Of a stretch of 64,000 nt of DNA, positions 45,756 through 54,814 are shown piece by piece. The DNA is from JAJXWB01 sp046349215 (lineage in GTDB: Bacteria > Pseudomonadota > Alphaproteobacteria > Rhizobiales > Beijerinckiaceae). The stretch covers positions 558,001-622,000 of the forward strand of contig JAXMCV010000003.1 of assembly GCA_046349215.1 (NCBI GenBank), written 5' to 3'. The translations under genes were made by a program, and so were the position numbers. The stretch's first letter is position 1. The number at the start of each line of letters is the position of its first letter. The notes below the pieces were generated by a model, which saw only the letters and a program-made list of their open reading frames with translations, searched no databases and was not told the origin of the DNA.

Positions 45756-47561
45756 CTAGCGAAGCGCCTCCGCCAAAGCCTCCAGAAAGGCGTCGCCGTA
45801 GCGGGCGAGCTTGCGTTCGCCGACCCCGTGGACCGCCAGCATTTCATCGAGCGTCGCGGGCCTCTTTTCGGCCATGTCGATCAGCGTCTTGTCCGGGAAA
45901 ATGACGAAGGCCGGCGCGCCTTCCTCCCGGGCGAGCTCCAGCCGCTTGCGCTTGAGCGCCGCCAGGATGCGCTCGGCGTCGGAATCGAGGGAGTGCGATC
46001 CGGCCGTACGCGGCCGCCGCTCGCGCCGGGCTTCGGGTTCGGTCCTGAGCATGACTGTCTCGCGACCGCGCAAGATTTCCGCGCCCTTGTCCGTGAGCGC
46101 AAATCCGCCGTGCTCGTCGCTCGCGGTCTGCAGGGCGCCGATCGCGAAAAGCTGCCGGATTATCGAGGACCAGGCGTGCTTGCTGTATTCCTTGCCGACC
46201 CCGAAGGTCTTCAGGGCGTCGTGGCCATTGCGACTGATGGCGTCGCTGCCGGCGCCGGTCAGCAGATCGGCCAGATAGCCCGCGCCGAAGCGCTGTCCGG
46301 TGCGCCAGACGGCCGAAAGGACCTTCTGGGCCGGCACCGTCCCGTCGAAGACCGCTACCTGCCCCCGGCAGACGTCGCAGCGGCCGCAGGGCGGCGCCTT
46401 TTCGTCGAAATAGGCAAGCAGCGTCTGACGACGGCAGGCGGGCGTCTCGCAGAGCGTCGCCAGCGCGGAAAACCGGTTGTGCTCGATCCGCCGCCTCTCG
46501 TCAGGGATGTCCTTCTGGTCGATCTGCCGGCGGCGGAAGGCCATGTCCTCGACGGCGTACAGCGTCAGCGTATCCGCAGGCAGTCCGTCACGGCCCGCGC
46601 GGCCGATCTCCTGGTAATAGGACTCGACCGAAGACGGAATGTCGGCATGCGCAACAAAGCGCACGTCGGGCTTGTTGACGCCCATGCCGAAGGCGATGGT
46701 CGCCACCGCGACGACGCCATCCTCCTGCAGGAAGCGGTCCTGATTGTGATTCCGGACGGACTGGTCGAGACCCGCATGGTAGGCGACCGCCTCGTGGCCG
46801 TGTTCGATGAAATAGGCGGCGAGCTTTTCGGTCCGGTCACGCGACGAGCAATAGACAATGCCGTTCTCGCCGCGATGCTTTTCCAGAAAACGTAAGAGCT
46901 GGCGACGTGGCTGATCCTTCGGCGCGAAGTTCAGTTCGATGTTCGGGCGATCGAACGAATGCAGGAATACCTGCGGCTGCCCGGCAAAAAGCTTTTGTGC
47001 GATGTCGAGCCGCGTCGCCCGGTCGGCGGTAGCGGTGAAGCCCGCGACCTGCACGCCGCCCAGCGCCTCGGCCGCCGCGCCGATCTGGCGATATTCCGGT
47101 CTGAAATCGTGACCCCATTCGGAGACGCAATGCGCCTCGTCGATGGCGAGTCGACGGGGACCGGCGCGGCGCAATTCGGCGATCAGCCCGTCCATCGCCA
47201 GGCGTTCCGGCGAAACGAACAATAGCCGGAGTTCCCCGGCGCGAAGGGATTGGCGGGCGGCCTCGTTGTCGGCGGAATCGTTCGTCGAATTGAGCGTCGC
47301 GGCGGCGATGCCCAGCGCCCGCATCTGCTGGACCTGATCGCGCATCAGCGCGATCAGCGGAGAGACGACGACAGTCAGCCGCTCCTCGATCAGCGCGGGC
47401 AACTGGTAGCACAGGGACTTGCCGCTGCCAGTGGGCATGACGGCCAGCACTGGACCGCCCGCCAGGATCGCCGCGACGATCTCTTCCTGTCCCGGCCGAA
47501 ATTGTTCGTAGCCGAAAACGGACTTCAGCAGGCCGAGCGCGCGCGGCGGCAGGATAGCCAT
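45756..47561 (-). CDS. recQ: ATP-dependent DNA helicase RecQ
   Basis: 601 residues. RecQ unwinds DNA 3' to 5' in recombinational repair. Visible parts are the Q motif FRPGQEEIV, Walker A MPTGSGKSLCYQLP, DEAH box IDEAHCVSEWGHDFRPEY, motif V-VI ATIAFGMGVNKPDVR and QEIGRAGRDG, zinc cysteines in CETPACRRQ and CGRCDVC, RQC winged helix, and HRDC (KTLIDMAEKRPATLDEML). The start is ATG 47561, 3 bp after the recF stop. It links recF to gyrB. Confidence 0.96.
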   Translation of the reverse strand: MAILPPRALGLLKSVFGYEQFRPGQEEIVAAILAGGPVLAVMPTGSGKSLCYQLPALIEERLTVVVSPLIALMRDQVQQMRALGIAAATLNSTNDSADNEAARQSLRAGELRLLFVSPERLAMDGLIAELRRAGPRRLAIDEAHCVSEWGHDFRPEYRQIGAAAEALGGVQVAGFTATADRATRLDIAQKLFAGQPQVFLHSFDRPNIELNFAPKDQPRRQLLRFLEKHRGENGIVYCSSRDRTEKLAAYFIEHGHEAVAYHAGLDQSVRNHNQDRFLQEDGVVAVATIAFGMGVNKPDVRFVAHADIPSSVESYYQEIGRAGRDGLPADTLTLYAVEDMAFRRRQIDQKDIPDERRRIEHNRFSALATLCETPACRRQTLLAYFDEKAPPCGRCDVCRGQVAVFDGTVPAQKVLSAVWRTGQRFGAGYLADLLTGAGSDAISRNGHDALKTFGVGKEYSKHAWSSIIRQLFAIGALQTASDEHGGFALTDKGAEILRGRETVMLRTEPEARRERRPRTAGSHSLDSDAERILAALKRKRLELAREEGAPAFVIFPDKTLIDMAEKRPATLDEMLAVHGVGERKLARYGDAFLEALAEALR

Positions 47562-47564
47562 CCG

Positions 47565-48728
47565 TCAGCCCTCGATCCTGCCCGGCGTCACCCGCAGGAT
47601 TTGCGCGCGACCGGCGAGGTCGACGAAGCCGGCCGGGTCGGCGCCGGTCAGCCAGGCCTGACCTCCCAGCCGGCCCAATTCATCGAAAAGCGCTCGGCGT
47701 CGCGAAGGGTCGAAATGGGCCGCAATCTCATCCAGCAGCACGAGCGGGGCCATGCCCGCCGTGGTGGCGACGAGCCGCGCGTGAGCGAGCACGAGCCCGG
47801 TCAGAAGCGCCTTCTGCTCGCCGGTGGAACAGGCGCGGGCCTCGATCTGCTTGCGTCCGTGCCGGACCACAAGATCGCTGGCCTGCGGCCCTATGAGCGT
47901 CCGGCCTGCGGCTGCATCCCGGCTGCGGCTGCCAGCCAGCAGGTCACGATAGCGGTCCTCGGCCTCGAGCGCCGTGCGATCCGCAACGAGCGCCTCCAGT
48001 TCGCCGGCGAGCGCGAAATCCGCCCACGGAAAGGGCGATGCGTCGTCGCGCTCGGATGCGACCAAGGCAGCCAGACGGCCGACCGTCTCGAGACGCGCGG
48101 CCGTGACCGCGACGCCCAGTTCAGCGACTTCGCGTTCGGTCGCGTCGAGCCAGGCTGTCTCGCCCCCCGTTTCCAGCAGGCGGTTGCGGTTGCGCAACGC
48201 CCGTTCCAGCGCCCCGACCCTTGCCCCATGACCGGCATCGACCGTCAGCACCAGCCGGTCGAGGAAGCGTCGCCGTTCGCCCGCCGAACCGGCGAACAGG
48301 CCATCCATGGCCGGCGTCATCCAGACGATCCGGACGTGATCGGCGAAGTCGCGTGGCGACGCAACAGGAACACGGTCGATACGGCATCGCCGGTTGGCGC
48401 CGCCTGCCGGCTCGGCCTCCAGACCTGTGCCGAGTTGCGTATCGATCCCATCGTCGGACAGCGTCAGAGATACAGAGAAGCCGCCGGAACCGCCCGAGCG
48501 CGCACATTCGGAAAATTCGGCCCTGCGCAGGCCCCGACCCGGCGTGAACAACGACAATGCTTCGAGGACATTTGTCTTGCCGGCGCCATTTTCGCCGGAG
48601 AGGGCGACAATCGGCTCGTCGACGGCCAGATCGAGCGCTGGATACGACCTGTAATCCGCCAGCATGAGCCGGCGCACGCGCGGCCGGCGCGCGGCGAATA
48701 CGGTCGGCGTCGCCGAATCGAGTGCCAT
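47565..48728 (-). CDS. recF: DNA replication and repair protein RecF
   Basis: 387 residues of the RecF/SMC-like ATPase: Walker A SGENGAGKTNVLEAL, signature ARACSTGEQKALLTGLVL and Walker B VLLDEIAAHFDPSRRRAL. RecF with RecO and RecR loads RecA at gaps. It is the first gene of recF-recQ-gyrB. The usual upstream genes dnaA and dnaN are not present; the PfkB kinase is divergent 56 bp away. Confidence 0.95.
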   Translation of the reverse strand: MALDSATPTVFAARRPRVRRLMLADYRSYPALDLAVDEPIVALSGENGAGKTNVLEALSLFTPGRGLRRAEFSECARSGGSGGFSVSLTLSDDGIDTQLGTGLEAEPAGGANRRCRIDRVPVASPRDFADHVRIVWMTPAMDGLFAGSAGERRRFLDRLVLTVDAGHGARVGALERALRNRNRLLETGGETAWLDATEREVAELGVAVTAARLETVGRLAALVASERDDASPFPWADFALAGELEALVADRTALEAEDRYRDLLAGSRSRDAAAGRTLIGPQASDLVVRHGRKQIEARACSTGEQKALLTGLVLAHARLVATTAGMAPLVLLDEIAAHFDPSRRRALFDELGRLGGQAWLTGADPAGFVDLAGRAQILRVTPGRIEG

Positions 48729-48784
48729 CCAAGGCTCATGACATGGTTCGCGGGTTTGTGCGAGCAGGCCGCGCCTGGCTATGA

Positions 48785-49714
48785 ATGCGCATGCAAAGCC
48801 GGATCATTTCTCTCGGCGAATCGGTGGTCGACATCCTGCCGGCCGCAGGCGGTCTCTGGCGACCCGTTCCTGGCGGCTCATCGTACAATTTCGCCCTGGC
48901 GCTCGGCCGTCTCGGGGCGCCTTGCGCGTTTGCCGGACGCCTTTCGAGCGACGAGCAGGGCGAGCGCATGGCCGCGATCCTGCTGGCTGCAGGCGTCGAC
49001 CTCGACCTGTGTGAACGTGATGAACGCCCCAGCCCGCTGGCGCTGGTCAAGACTGGCGCGGAAGGTCCGGCATTCGAGATTTATCTGGATGGCACTGCGC
49101 ATGCGCCGCCAGCGCTCGAACCGGGCTGGCTGGATGACGCGGCCCATCTGCACGTCTCGTCATTCTCCGCTGTCTCCGGCGCCTGGGGCGAAGCGGTGCT
49201 GGCGGCCTTGCTTTCTGCGCGGGGGCGCGTCTCCGCCAGTCTGGACGTAAATATCCGCCCACGCCTCGTTCCGCCGCGCGAAACCACTCTGGCGGAGATC
49301 GAGATGCGTATCGCGCTGGTCGACGTGATCAAGGCGAGCGATGCGGATCTCGCCTGGCTGCGGCCGGACCAAGCGCCACTGACCACGGCCCGCGAATGGG
49401 CCCGCCGGTTCGATTGTCCGGTTCTGCTGACATTGGGGGCGGCCGGCGCCGTCGCCTGTCTGCCGGACGCGCAGATCGAGGCGCCGGGAATATCGGTCGA
49501 AGTCGTCGATACGGTCGGCGCCGGCGATTGCTTCGTCGCGGCCTTTCTGGCCAAGGCGGTCGAGGCCGGCGATCTGGCCGCGAAACTGCGAGACAAGCGG
49601 CTGGTCGGAGGCTGGCTGAGCTTTGCCAACGCAGCCGCCGCGCTCTGCTGCGCGCGGGCTGGCGCCGATCCGGCCGACAGGAGCGAGATCGAGGCGTTCC
49701 GGAGGTCGTTCTAG
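48785..49714 (+). CDS. PfkB-family carbohydrate kinase (fructokinase-like)
   Basis: 309 residues. The ribokinase/PfkB fold is shown by GESVVDILPAAGGLWRPVPGGSSYNFALALGRLG at the start (spread over residues about 11-43), DVNIRPRLVP and the C-terminal anion-hole motif DTVGAGDCFVAAFLAKA with the catalytic aspartate. It phosphorylates a sugar, probably fructose or a related hexose; the target is not fixed. Two in-frame starts are close (48785 and 48791). The gene lies 49 bp before the malic enzyme start on the same strand. Confidence 0.9.
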   Translation: MRMQSRIISLGESVVDILPAAGGLWRPVPGGSSYNFALALGRLGAPCAFAGRLSSDEQGERMAAILLAAGVDLDLCERDERPSPLALVKTGAEGPAFEIYLDGTAHAPPALEPGWLDDAAHLHVSSFSAVSGAWGEAVLAALLSARGRVSASLDVNIRPRLVPPRETTLAEIEMRIALVDVIKASDADLAWLRPDQAPLTTAREWARRFDCPVLLTLGAAGAVACLPDAQIEAPGISVEVVDTVGAGDCFVAAFLAKAVEAGDLAAKLRDKRLVGGWLSFANAAAALCCARAGADPADRSEIEAFRRSF

Positions 49715-49763
49715 CTTCGCCGGACGTGTATATGTCGAGCGGAACGTCAAAGGAGCGCCCAGC

Positions 49764-52079
49764 ATGAAATCGAGGATCTCAGACGATCTGAGGACGGGCG
49801 CGCTCGTCTATCACCGGCTGCCGAAACCTGGGAAACTCGAGATCCACGCGACAAAGCCGCTCGGCAACCAGCGCGACCTGGCGCTGGCGTATTCGCCGGG
49901 CGTGGCCGTCGCATGCGAGGCGATCGTCGACGACCCTGCGCAGGCTGCCGAACTTACCGCGCGGCAGAATCTGGTCGCAGTCGTCAGCAACGGCACGGCG
50001 GTGCTCGGGCTGGGCGACATCGGCCCGCTCGCCTCCAAGCCTGTCATGGAAGGCAAGGCCGTCCTCTTCAAGAAGTTTGCAGGAATCGACGTTTTCGACA
50101 TCGAGATCGACGCCAAGGAAATCGACCGGTGCGTAGATGTCGTCGCCGCGCTCGAGCCAACCTTCGGCGGCATCAATCTGGAAGACATCAAGGGCCCCGA
50201 TTGTTTCGAGATCGAACAGCGTCTGCGCGATCGGATGAAGATTCCGGTCTTCCATGACGACCAGCATGGCACGGCGATCATTGTCGGCGCCGCGGTCACC
50301 AATGCCCTGGAGATTGCCGGCAAGAAGATCGCCGACGTAAAGATCGTCGCTTCCGGCGCAGGCGCCGCAGCGCTCGCCTGCCTCAATCTGCTCGTCTCTC
50401 TCGGCGCGCGTCGCGAGAACATCTTCGTCTCCGACATCGAAGGCGTCGTCTATGAGGGGCGCACTGCCGTCATGGACCGCTGGAAAGCGGTCTACGCCCA
50501 GAAGACAGATGCGCGGACGCTCGACGACGTGATTGCCGGCGCGGATGTATTTCTCGGCCTGTCGGCGGCCGGCGTTCTCAAGCCGGACATGGTCCGCAAG
50601 ATGGCTGGTCATCCGATCATCCTCGCGCTCGCCAATCCCACGCCGGAAATCATGCCGGAAGACGCTCTCGCTGCCCGCCCCGATGCGATGATCTGCACCG
50701 GACGTTCCGACTATCCAAACCAGGTCAACAACGTCCTGTGTTTCCCGTACATATTCCGCGGCGCGCTAGACGTCGGCGCCACCGCGATCAACGAGGAAAT
50801 GAAGCTCGCCGCCGTGCGGGCGATTGCGGCTTTGGCCAGGGAAGCTCCGTCGGACGTCGTATCTCGCGCCTACGGCCGTGAGGCGCCTACCTTCGGCGCG
50901 CAATCCTTGATCCCTTCGCCATTCGATCCGCGACTCATTCTGCGGATCGCGCCGGAAGTCGCGCGCGCAGCGATGTCGACAGGCGTGGCGAAAAAGCCGA
51001 TTGTCGATTTCAAGGCCTACGAAGAACAGCTTTCGCGTTTCGTGTTCCGCTCCGGCATGATCATGAAGCCGATCATCGAGAAGGCGCGCTCCAATCCGAA
51101 GAGGATTCTGTTCGCGGACGGCGAGGACGAGCGGGTGCTGCGCGCGACCCAGGTCATTCTCGAAGAACGTATGGCGACGCCGATCCTGATCGGGCGGCCG
51201 GCGGCCGTTGCGCGCGCAATCGAGAAGTATGGCCTCAGCCTCAAGCCGAACGACGACTTCGAACTCGTCGATCCCCACGACGATCACAGGTATCAGGATT
51301 ATGTCGCGACCTATGTCGAGATCGCTGGCCGCAAGGGCATTACGCCAGACGCAGCGAAAGTTCTGACGCGTACAAACACCACGGTCATGGCGGCGCTCGC
51401 GCTCAGGCGCGGCGATGTCGATGCGATGATCTGCGGACTCGAGGGCCGTTTCCCTTCGCGACTTCGCTACATCAAGGATATCGTCGGCCTTGCGCCCGGG
51501 GCGCATGACTTCTCCGCATTGAGTCTGCTCATTTCTTCGCGCGGCGCGATCTTCATCGCGGACACGCATGTCCGCGTCAGCCCGACGGCGGAAGAGATCG
51601 CCGACATGACGGCGCATTGCGCCGAGCATGTTCGCCGCTTCGGCATGACGCCGAAGATCGCCCTGATCTGCGATTCGGATTTCGGCGGGGCGGATTCGCC
51701 TTCGGCCATCAAGATGCGCGCAGCGCTCGACATCATCCGGTCGCGGGGGCCCGACTTTGAAGTCGACGGCGAAATGCAGGCGGACACGGCGCTCTCGCCC
51801 GCGATCCGCAACCTCGTCATGCCGCATTCGACCCTGAAGGGCGAAGCGAATGTCCTGATCATGCCGAATCTCGACGCGGCCAACATCGCCTTCCAGCTCG
51901 TGAAGGTGGCCGCCGATGCGCTCCCGGTCGGGCCGATCCTGCTGGGCGCGGCGCGGCCGGCGCACGTGCTGACGCCGTCCGTCACCGCGCGAGGCATCGT
52001 CAATATGGCTGCGATTGCTGCGGCAGAAGCACAGGCCAGCGAACTGGCCGACGCCGAGGAGCGCACCTTCTATCGCTAG
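49764..52079 (+). CDS. maeB: NADP-dependent malic enzyme with phosphotransacetylase-like domain
   Basis: 771 residues. The N-terminal malic domain has YSPGVAVACEAI, GDIGPLASKPVMEGKAVLFKKF (catalytic lysines) and VFHDDQHGTAIIVGAA. The NAD(P) domain has VASGAGAAALACL. From about residue 445 comes a phosphotransacetylase-like domain (RILFADGEDERVLRA, PHSTLKGEANVLIMPNLDAAN), as in MaeB, where it is thought to sense acetyl-CoA rather than act catalytically. It converts malate to pyruvate plus CO2. AAAGGAGCGCCCAGC precedes the ATG. The stop overlaps the convergent epimerase gene by three bases. Confidence 0.95.
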   Translation: MKSRISDDLRTGALVYHRLPKPGKLEIHATKPLGNQRDLALAYSPGVAVACEAIVDDPAQAAELTARQNLVAVVSNGTAVLGLGDIGPLASKPVMEGKAVLFKKFAGIDVFDIEIDAKEIDRCVDVVAALEPTFGGINLEDIKGPDCFEIEQRLRDRMKIPVFHDDQHGTAIIVGAAVTNALEIAGKKIADVKIVASGAGAAALACLNLLVSLGARRENIFVSDIEGVVYEGRTAVMDRWKAVYAQKTDARTLDDVIAGADVFLGLSAAGVLKPDMVRKMAGHPIILALANPTPEIMPEDALAARPDAMICTGRSDYPNQVNNVLCFPYIFRGALDVGATAINEEMKLAAVRAIAALAREAPSDVVSRAYGREAPTFGAQSLIPSPFDPRLILRIAPEVARAAMSTGVAKKPIVDFKAYEEQLSRFVFRSGMIMKPIIEKARSNPKRILFADGEDERVLRATQVILEERMATPILIGRPAAVARAIEKYGLSLKPNDDFELVDPHDDHRYQDYVATYVEIAGRKGITPDAAKVLTRTNTTVMAALALRRGDVDAMICGLEGRFPSRLRYIKDIVGLAPGAHDFSALSLLISSRGAIFIADTHVRVSPTAEEIADMTAHCAEHVRRFGMTPKIALICDSDFGGADSPSAIKMRAALDIIRSRGPDFEVDGEMQADTALSPAIRNLVMPHSTLKGEANVLIMPNLDAANIAFQLVKVAADALPVGPILLGAARPAHVLTPSVTARGIVNMAAIAAAEAQASELADAEERTFYR

Positions 52080-52924
52080 ACGTCGTTCAACAACGCCGTC
52101 AAACCTTCGCGATATGTGGGATAGCGTAACGAGACGCCGAGCGTTTCCTTCAGGAGGCGATTGGAGACCCGCTGGTTGTTGGCCCAGAATGATCGCGCCA
52201 TCGGAGAAAGATCCGCCTTGTCGAAAGCGATTTCGGGTGGCGGCGGCATACCAAGAAGTCGAGCGCCATAGGAGATCACGTCCTGCGGCGGCGAGGGTTC
52301 GTCGTCGCTGACGTTGAAAACGCCGCCCTCCGTGTCTGTCGTCAGGCAGGCGTCGATCGCCTGTGCGATATCGTCCACATGAATGCGATTGAAGACCTGC
52401 CCATCCCGCACGATGCGCTTCGCCGTTCCCTGTCGCAGATTGAGTAGCGCATTGCGGCCCGGGCCATAGATGCCGGCAAGCCGGAGGACATACGCGCGCT
52501 TGCCGCAGCCGGCCGCGAAATCCAACCACTCCCGCTCAGCGGACACTCGATCGGCGCCGCGACGGGATGTCGCCACAGGCGGGGTATCTTCATCGACCCA
52601 GGCGCCGTCCTGGCCGCCATAGACTCCGATTGTCGAGAGGTACACGATGCGCGATACGCGCGAACTGGCAATTGCCTGGCGATATTGCGCGAGCGCCGGG
52701 TCATGCCCGTCCACGGGCGGCGTCGACACCAACAACGCGTTCGCCGTATCTATCCTTGTCGCAACTTCAATCGATCCGAATAGCGCGTGCGTTACGTTCG
52801 GCAGCATCCGACGCAGAGAATCGAGCTTTCCGACGCTCCTGTACGTCCCGCAGATTGCGTCTTGACGAGAAGAACGCGCCCATCGGCTTGCGCTGTAGCC
52901 CATGCCAAAGACGACGATGTTCAT
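52076..52924 (-). CDS. NAD-dependent epimerase/SDR-like oxidoreductase
   Basis: 282 residues of an extended SDR. The nucleotide loop is VVFGMGYSASRWA, a variant of the usual GxxGxxG. The active-site tyrosine region is IVYLSTIGVYGGQDG, and VLRLAGIYGPGRNAL plus NRIHVDDIAQAIDACL are family landmarks. The substrate is unknown; related proteins sit near queG in Rhizobiales. The start is ATG 52924, which overlaps the queG stop as ATGA; an ATG three codons further up is also open. The stop shares three bases with the convergent malic enzyme stop. Confidence 0.82.
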   Translation of the reverse strand: MNIVVFGMGYSASRWARSSRQDAICGTYRSVGKLDSLRRMLPNVTHALFGSIEVATRIDTANALLVSTPPVDGHDPALAQYRQAIASSRVSRIVYLSTIGVYGGQDGAWVDEDTPPVATSRRGADRVSAEREWLDFAAGCGKRAYVLRLAGIYGPGRNALLNLRQGTAKRIVRDGQVFNRIHVDDIAQAIDACLTTDTEGGVFNVSDDEPSPPQDVISYGARLLGMPPPPEIAFDKADLSPMARSFWANNQRVSNRLLKETLGVSLRYPTYREGLTALLNDV

Positions 52925-54027
52925 GCGCGCCATGCCTCTGCAACCATCTTGTCCTGTTCGTGCAGGGCGCAGGCGGTTCGAAGCCTTTCGAAAGCCTGCG
53001 GCTGCAACAGGCGACGCAAAGCCCAGATTGCCGATTCCCGGACGATCGGCGAGTGATGCGACAGACGATATTCCGCCGGTCCCGCAAGATCCGGATTTGC
53101 GCTATTGCCGATCGCGATCAGGACGTTCCTCAGAAATCGGACGTGACCGATCCGCTTGATAGGCGAGCCAGAAAAGAAGGTGCGAAACTCTGGTTCTTCC
53201 AGTGCGACGAGATCCGCCAGCCGGGGCTTCAGTAAATCGCTGCGGGCGATCAGTTTCGTTTGGTTCGCCGCTCTGGCGAACTTGTTCCACGGACAGACCG
53301 CAAGGCAATCGTCGCATCCGTAAATACGATTTCCGATACGCGCTCGAAATTCGGATGGAATCGATCCCTTGTGTTCGATCGTCAGGTAGGAAATGCAGCG
53401 GCGCGGATCCAGCCTGTATGGCGCGACAATGGCCTCGGTCGGACATGAATCGATGCACGCGGAGCAGTTCCCGCAATGATCCGTTTCCGCCTCGTCAGGC
53501 GAAAGCTGCAACGTCGTGAAAATACACCCGAGGAAAAGCCATGATCCCAGTTCGCGCGAGACGAGATTTGTGTGCTTGCCTTGCCAGCCGAGTCCGGCGC
53601 GCGCGGCGAGCGGTTTTTCCATCACGGGGGCCGTGTCGACGAAGACTTTCACATCGCCGCCTGCGCGCGCGACGAGCTTTGATGCCAGCAATTTCAGGCG
53701 ACCTTTGATGACCTCGTGATAGTCGCGATTGCGCGCGTAGACGGAGATATTGCCCGCATCAGGAAATGAAATATTCGCGAGCGGATCGAGTGACGGGCCA
53801 TAATTCATGCCGAGCATGACGATCGATCGCACGTCCGGCCAGAGCGCGCGCGGATGGGCGCGCCGATCGGCGGTCTCCGCCATCCAGATCATGTCGCCAG
53901 CAAGGCCGCGTTCAAGCCACTCGCCCAGAGACGCGGCCATCGAAGGCGCGTCGTCCGCGCGCAGGATGCGGCAGAGATCGAAGCCGAGCGATGCGGCGTC
54001 TGCGCGAAGCGCGCCCGAAAGGTCCAT
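52921..54027 (-). CDS. queG: Epoxyqueuosine reductase QueG
   Basis: 368 residues. QueG removes the epoxide oxygen of epoxyqueuosine, the last step of queuosine synthesis in tRNA, and uses cobalamin with two [4Fe-4S] clusters. The cobalamin domain has FVDTAPVMEKPLAARAGLGW and GSWLFLGCI. The cluster cysteines are CGNCSACIDSCPTEA and YGCDDCLAVCPWNKFA. A HEAT-repeat tail follows. ATG 54027 gives MDLSGALRADAAS; a longer frame upstream reads unconserved residues. The stop overlaps the epimerase start. Confidence 0.95.
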   Translation of the reverse strand: MDLSGALRADAASLGFDLCRILRADDAPSMAASLGEWLERGLAGDMIWMAETADRRAHPRALWPDVRSIVMLGMNYGPSLDPLANISFPDAGNISVYARNRDYHEVIKGRLKLLASKLVARAGGDVKVFVDTAPVMEKPLAARAGLGWQGKHTNLVSRELGSWLFLGCIFTTLQLSPDEAETDHCGNCSACIDSCPTEAIVAPYRLDPRRCISYLTIEHKGSIPSEFRARIGNRIYGCDDCLAVCPWNKFARAANQTKLIARSDLLKPRLADLVALEEPEFRTFFSGSPIKRIGHVRFLRNVLIAIGNSANPDLAGPAEYRLSHHSPIVRESAIWALRRLLQPQAFERLRTACALHEQDKMVAEAWRA

Positions 54028-54080
54028 TGGTCGACGATGGGGTCTCGGCGACGCCCGCGCAAGTCCAGGACTGACAGCGA

Positions 54081-54773
54081 TCAGAAATCCAGGTCGGCGT
54101 ATTCCGGACCGGGAGCCATGCCGAGCACACGGTCGGCCAGGATGCTGCGGAACGAGGGCCGCGACTTGATCTTCTGATACCACGCCTTCGCGAGGTCGTT
54201 TTCCGCCCATGGGACGTCGCCGAGGTAGTCGGCGCAGGACAGGTGCGCGGCGGCGGCAAGATCGGCGAAAGTCATGCGAGGACCGGCAAGCCAGTTCCGA
54301 TCCGACACAAGGTAACCGATATAGCCGAGATGATGCCGGATATTGGAACGGGCGGCGCGCACAACGCCCATGTCCGGACCGCCGCCGCCCTGGGCCGAGG
54401 TCATGAAGCGCCGGTACACCTTCTCAGTGACCAGCCATTCCGTGACTTCGGCGAACATCTTCTGGTTGAACCATTCCAGCAACCGGCGCGTCTCGACCCG
54501 CCCTGCAATGTCGGCTGGAAGCAGGCGGCCCGAGGGATTCGTGGCCCCGAACGCTTCATCGAGCCATTCGGCGATCACGCCCGCCCCGGAGACGACGAGA
54601 CCGCCGTCGGCCACGAGAACGGGCGTGCGACCTGCCGGGTCTATGACGAGGAAGTCCTCCCGCCGTTCGTGCGCCCGCTCCTCGATCAGCTCCGCCTCGA
54701 TTCCATATTCGGCAAGCGCCAGCCGGACGAATCGCGAATGAGGACACAAGGGATGATGGAACAGGTGCGGCAT
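54081..54773 (-). CDS. Glutathione S-transferase family protein
   Basis: 230 residues. The N-terminal thioredoxin-like domain has HHPLCPHSRFVRLALAEYGI, and the glutathione-site proline lies in DPAGRTPVLV. The C-terminal helical domain includes FADLAAAAHLSCADYL. A cysteine and a serine lie at the active-site position (CPHS), as in beta-class enzymes. I chose ATG 54773 (MPHLFHHPL); an in-frame ATG four codons upstream is also possible. It lies 53 bp before queG and 41 bp after glcB on the same strand. The substrate is unknown. Confidence 0.88.
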   Translation of the reverse strand: MPHLFHHPLCPHSRFVRLALAEYGIEAELIEERAHERREDFLVIDPAGRTPVLVADGGLVVSGAGVIAEWLDEAFGATNPSGRLLPADIAGRVETRRLLEWFNQKMFAEVTEWLVTEKVYRRFMTSAQGGGGPDMGVVRAARSNIRHHLGYIGYLVSDRNWLAGPRMTFADLAAAAHLSCADYLGDVPWAENDLAKAWYQKIKSRPSFRSILADRVLGMAPGPEYADLDF

Positions 54774-54814
54774 CGCCCTTTCCATGCATTAAGCAGGGTT
54801 AACGAATGGCTAAT

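Noticed and set aside
43195..45759. An 854-codon open frame on the plus strand opposite gyrB
   Set aside because: Shadow frame of the highly conserved gyrB; low-complexity composition and no motif.
43201..48784. Replication origin near recF-gyrB
   Set aside because: dnaA and dnaN are absent and no cluster of DnaA boxes or AT-rich unwinding region is visible in the short gaps.
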